This document shows positions 62,671 to 64,000 of a stretch of 64,000 nt of DNA, one piece after another. Origin of the DNA: Algihabitans albus (GTDB lineage Bacteria; Pseudomonadota; Alphaproteobacteria; Kiloniellales; DSM-21159); contig NZ_QXNY01000002.1 of NCBI RefSeq assembly GCF_003572205.1, positions 1 through 64,000 on the forward strand, written 5' to 3'. Position numbers and translations under genes: made by a program. Positions within the stretch are counted from its first letter, which is position 1. Every line of letters starts with the position of its first letter. Under the pieces are notes generated by a model. It saw only the letters and a list, made by a program, of their open reading frames with translations. It was not told the DNA's origin and made no database searches.

Positions 62671-63431
62671 ACCGGGGTCCGGGCACGGCCGAGCCGGGCA
62701 AGCAGGTCGGCCTGTCCGCGCAGCACCGCCGGATCGCTCGCCTCGCGCGGGGTCGGGCCTTCGGGGCGGCTTGGCCTTTCCAGGCGCGCGGGACGTCCCG
62801 CCATGATCAGAAGGCCCTGGGCCAGCCGCAGGGCCTCCAGCGGATCGTGCGTCACCAGCAGAACCGTGCGGCCCGCCAGCTTCTCGGCGGCCAGGGATTG
62901 AAGGTCGAGGCGGGTGATGGCGTCGAGCGCCCCGAAGGGCTCGTCCATCAGAACCACCGGCCGATTTTCGAAGAGCGTGCGGGCGAGCGCCACGCGCTGA
63001 CGCATGCCGCCCGAGAGGGCCGCCGGCTTGTCGTGCCGACGGTCGCCGAGACCGACCTCCGCCAACAGCGCTTCGGCACGGGCGAAATCCGGGGCGGTGC
63101 CGCGCAGGCGGTCGCCCAGCAGGACATTGCCGGTCAGATCGAGCCACGGCAGCAACAGGTCCTGCTGAGCCATGTAGGCGACACGGCCGGTCAGCGGCTG
63201 GCCGCTGCCGTCGTGCACCCGGCCTTCGGCGGCGGCTTCCAGGTCGGCGATCAGCCGCAGCAGGCTCGACTTGCCGACGCCGGAGGGGCCGAGCAGGGCG
63301 GTGATCTCGCCGGCCGGAAGGGTCAGATGCAGGTCGTCGAACAGCGGCAGGCCGTCATAGACCAGGCTGGCGGCCTCGACCGTCACGGTGGGTGCGGTCT
63401 GCTTCGGGGAGCCTAGCGGCGAGGCGTACAT
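62667..63431 (-). CDS. thiZ: ThiZ-like ABC ATPase
   Basis: 254 aa from ATG 63431. Walker A is GPSGVGKSS, signature LSGGMRQRVALAR, Walker B VVLMDEPFGALD, H-loop VTHDPLEA. The ribosome site AGGGAGG lies inside the riboswitch P1 region 9 nt upstream. Couples to ThiX. The binding protein ThiY is not visible in the window. Confidence 0.87.
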   Translation of the reverse strand: MYASPLGSPKQTAPTVTVEAASLVYDGLPLFDDLHLTLPAGEITALLGPSGVGKSSLLRLIADLEAAAEGRVHDGSGQPLTGRVAYMAQQDLLLPWLDLTGNVLLGDRLRGTAPDFARAEALLAEVGLGDRRHDKPAALSGGMRQRVALARTLFENRPVVLMDEPFGALDAITRLDLQSLAAEKLAGRTVLLVTHDPLEALRLAQGLLIMAGRPARLERPSRPEGPTPREASDPAVLRGQADLLARLGRARTPV

Positions 63432-63440
63432 GCGGCAGCC

Positions 63441-63543
63441 CACCTCCCTACGCCGGTGCGAACCGGATCAGGTTCTTGGGGTCGTCCCCCAGGATGCGCT
63501 CCTGGTTGCGGGACCTCTCAGCCGTCGAACGGCTCCCCCGGTG
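63441..63543 (-). promoter_or_regulatory. TPP riboswitch (THI element)
   Basis: Read on the minus strand: CACCGGGGGAGCC at the 5' end, the conserved GGCTGAGAGG, then GAACCTGATCCGG and GCACCGGCGTAGGGAGG at the 3' end. These are the thiM-type consensus blocks in the right order. The terminal CACC/GGTG pairs close P1. The 3' conserved GTAGGGA merges with the Shine-Dalgarno sequence of thiZ, so ligand binding would hide it. Confidence 0.92.
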
Positions 63544-63633
63544 AAAAGAGACGGCACTATGGCGCGGCTTGCCGCCGGATGCCAGCTTGCCGCACTGGAC
63601 AGACTTGGCGGGGGCCACCATACCCTCATTGCA

Positions 63634-64000
63634 ATGCCGGAAACGCTCGACCGTCCGTCTCCCTCAGCCGCAGCGCCCGCGCCCGCCAGACCCGCGGCGG
63701 CGCCGCGCATGATCGGGCATGAAATCTACCGCCGCTCGACCTATGGCCGGGCTCATCCGCTGGCGATCCCGCGCGTCTCCACCTGTATCGACCTCTGCCG
63801 CGTGCTCGGGTGGCTGCCGGACCGGCAGTATCTGGTCTCCCCGCAGGCAACGGCGGCCGAGTTGGCCCGCTTTCACCATCCCGACTACATCGCCGCCGTG
63901 CAGCGGGCGGAGCGGGACCAGCGCCTCGAAGCCGAGGTCAAGCGGCGTTTCCAACTCGGGTTGGCCGGCAACCCGATCTTTCCCGAAGTCTTCCGGCGTC
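63634..64000 (+). CDS. histone deacetylase/AcuC-family protein, N-terminal part (cut by window end)
   Basis: The frame is open from ATG 63634 to the end of the window (122 codons). After a Pro/Ala-rich tail the domain starts GHEIYRRSTYGRAHPLAIPRVSTCIDLCRVLGW and includes FHHPDYIAAVQRAE and NPIFPEVFRR, typical of the arginase-fold deacetylases (AcuC, HDAC, acetylpolyamine amidohydrolase). The zinc-binding residues lie beyond the window, so catalytic competence is not known. Divergent from the riboswitch. Confidence 0.85.
   Translation, partial: MPETLDRPSPSAAAPAPARPAAAPRMIGHEIYRRSTYGRAHPLAIPRVSTCIDLCRVLGWLPDRQYLVSPQATAAELARFHHPDYIAAVQRAERDQRLEAEVKRRFQLGLAGNPIFPEVFRR

Overview
The window is GC-rich, densely coding DNA of an alphaproteobacterial phototroph (purple non-sulfur type, probably Rhodospirillales-like; the genus cannot be fixed from this sequence). 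The evidence is C4-pathway 5-aminolevulinate synthase, anaerobic bacteriochlorophyll genes (bchE, bchJ), LH2-type antenna genes with PucC, cytochromes c2 and c', and a carbon-monoxide-dehydrogenase-like molybdenum hydroxylase operon. I see no tRNA, rRNA, CRISPR array, insertion sequence or phage gene.

Layout. (1) 1-7.1 kb is the edge of a photosynthesis gene cluster: hemA 3' end with a strong terminator, bchE-bchJ, cytochrome c2 and a decayed second cytochrome c (minus strand), then a puc operon: pucB, pucA, a protein built of alternating 16-residue repeats, pucC, and a peptide deformylase overlapping pucC by 4 nt. The puc promoter is near consensus and carries two TGT-N12-ACA (PpsR/CrtJ-type) boxes. 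The LH2 alpha chain has Phe44-Phe45 where B850 antennae have Tyr-Trp or Tyr-Tyr, which predicts a blue-shifted B800-820-like complex. (2) 7.3-25.3 kb is a catabolic/transport island: a tandem-HTH GntR regulator facing a PotABCD-like ABC transporter (two ATPases, two permeases, one exported and one leaderless binding protein), two SDR dehydrogenases, an amidase, a PuuE/polysaccharide-deacetylase-like hydrolase, a small MCGLCG protein coupled to a COG0523 GTPase, and an HyuB/HyuA-type hydantoinase/oxoprolinase pair. Together they look like uptake and hydrolysis of an amide or cyclic-amide substrate. (3) 25.4-34.8 kb is mixed: a SulP-STAS-cNMP fusion, an oxyR remnant, an orphan FecI/FecR pair, an unrecognised protein with PEP-synthase-like C-terminal motifs, a PAS protein, cytochrome c, cytochrome b561 and cytochrome c'. 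(4) 34.9-43 kb: ChrA, a fatty acid desaturase, a molybdopterin-fold periplasmic protein lacking the Mo-ligand Cys paired with a sensor kinase, a class II aldolase-like protein, a hydrolase, a thioesterase, and an MFS exporter preceded by what looks like a complete Ile/Val ribosome-mediated attenuator. (5) 43.2-56.9 kb, all minus strand, is a form II CO dehydrogenase-like system (coxG, S, L, M; then MoxR, CoxE, XdhC in two pieces, and a MoeA-MocA fusion), interrupted by the separately terminated ydbH-ynbE-ydbL envelope lipid-transport set. (6) 57-64 kb: a TAXI-type TRAP binding protein without its permease, an NhaD-like antiporter, a fasciclin protein, a double UspA protein, a TPP-riboswitch-controlled ThiZ/ThiX pair, and the start of a histone-deacetylase/AcuC-family gene cut by the window end.

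The most noteworthy observations are the puc operon (repeat protein, coupled deformylase, alpha F44/F45) and the attenuator in front of the MFS gene. All functional statements come from motif recognition by eye; no database search was run.
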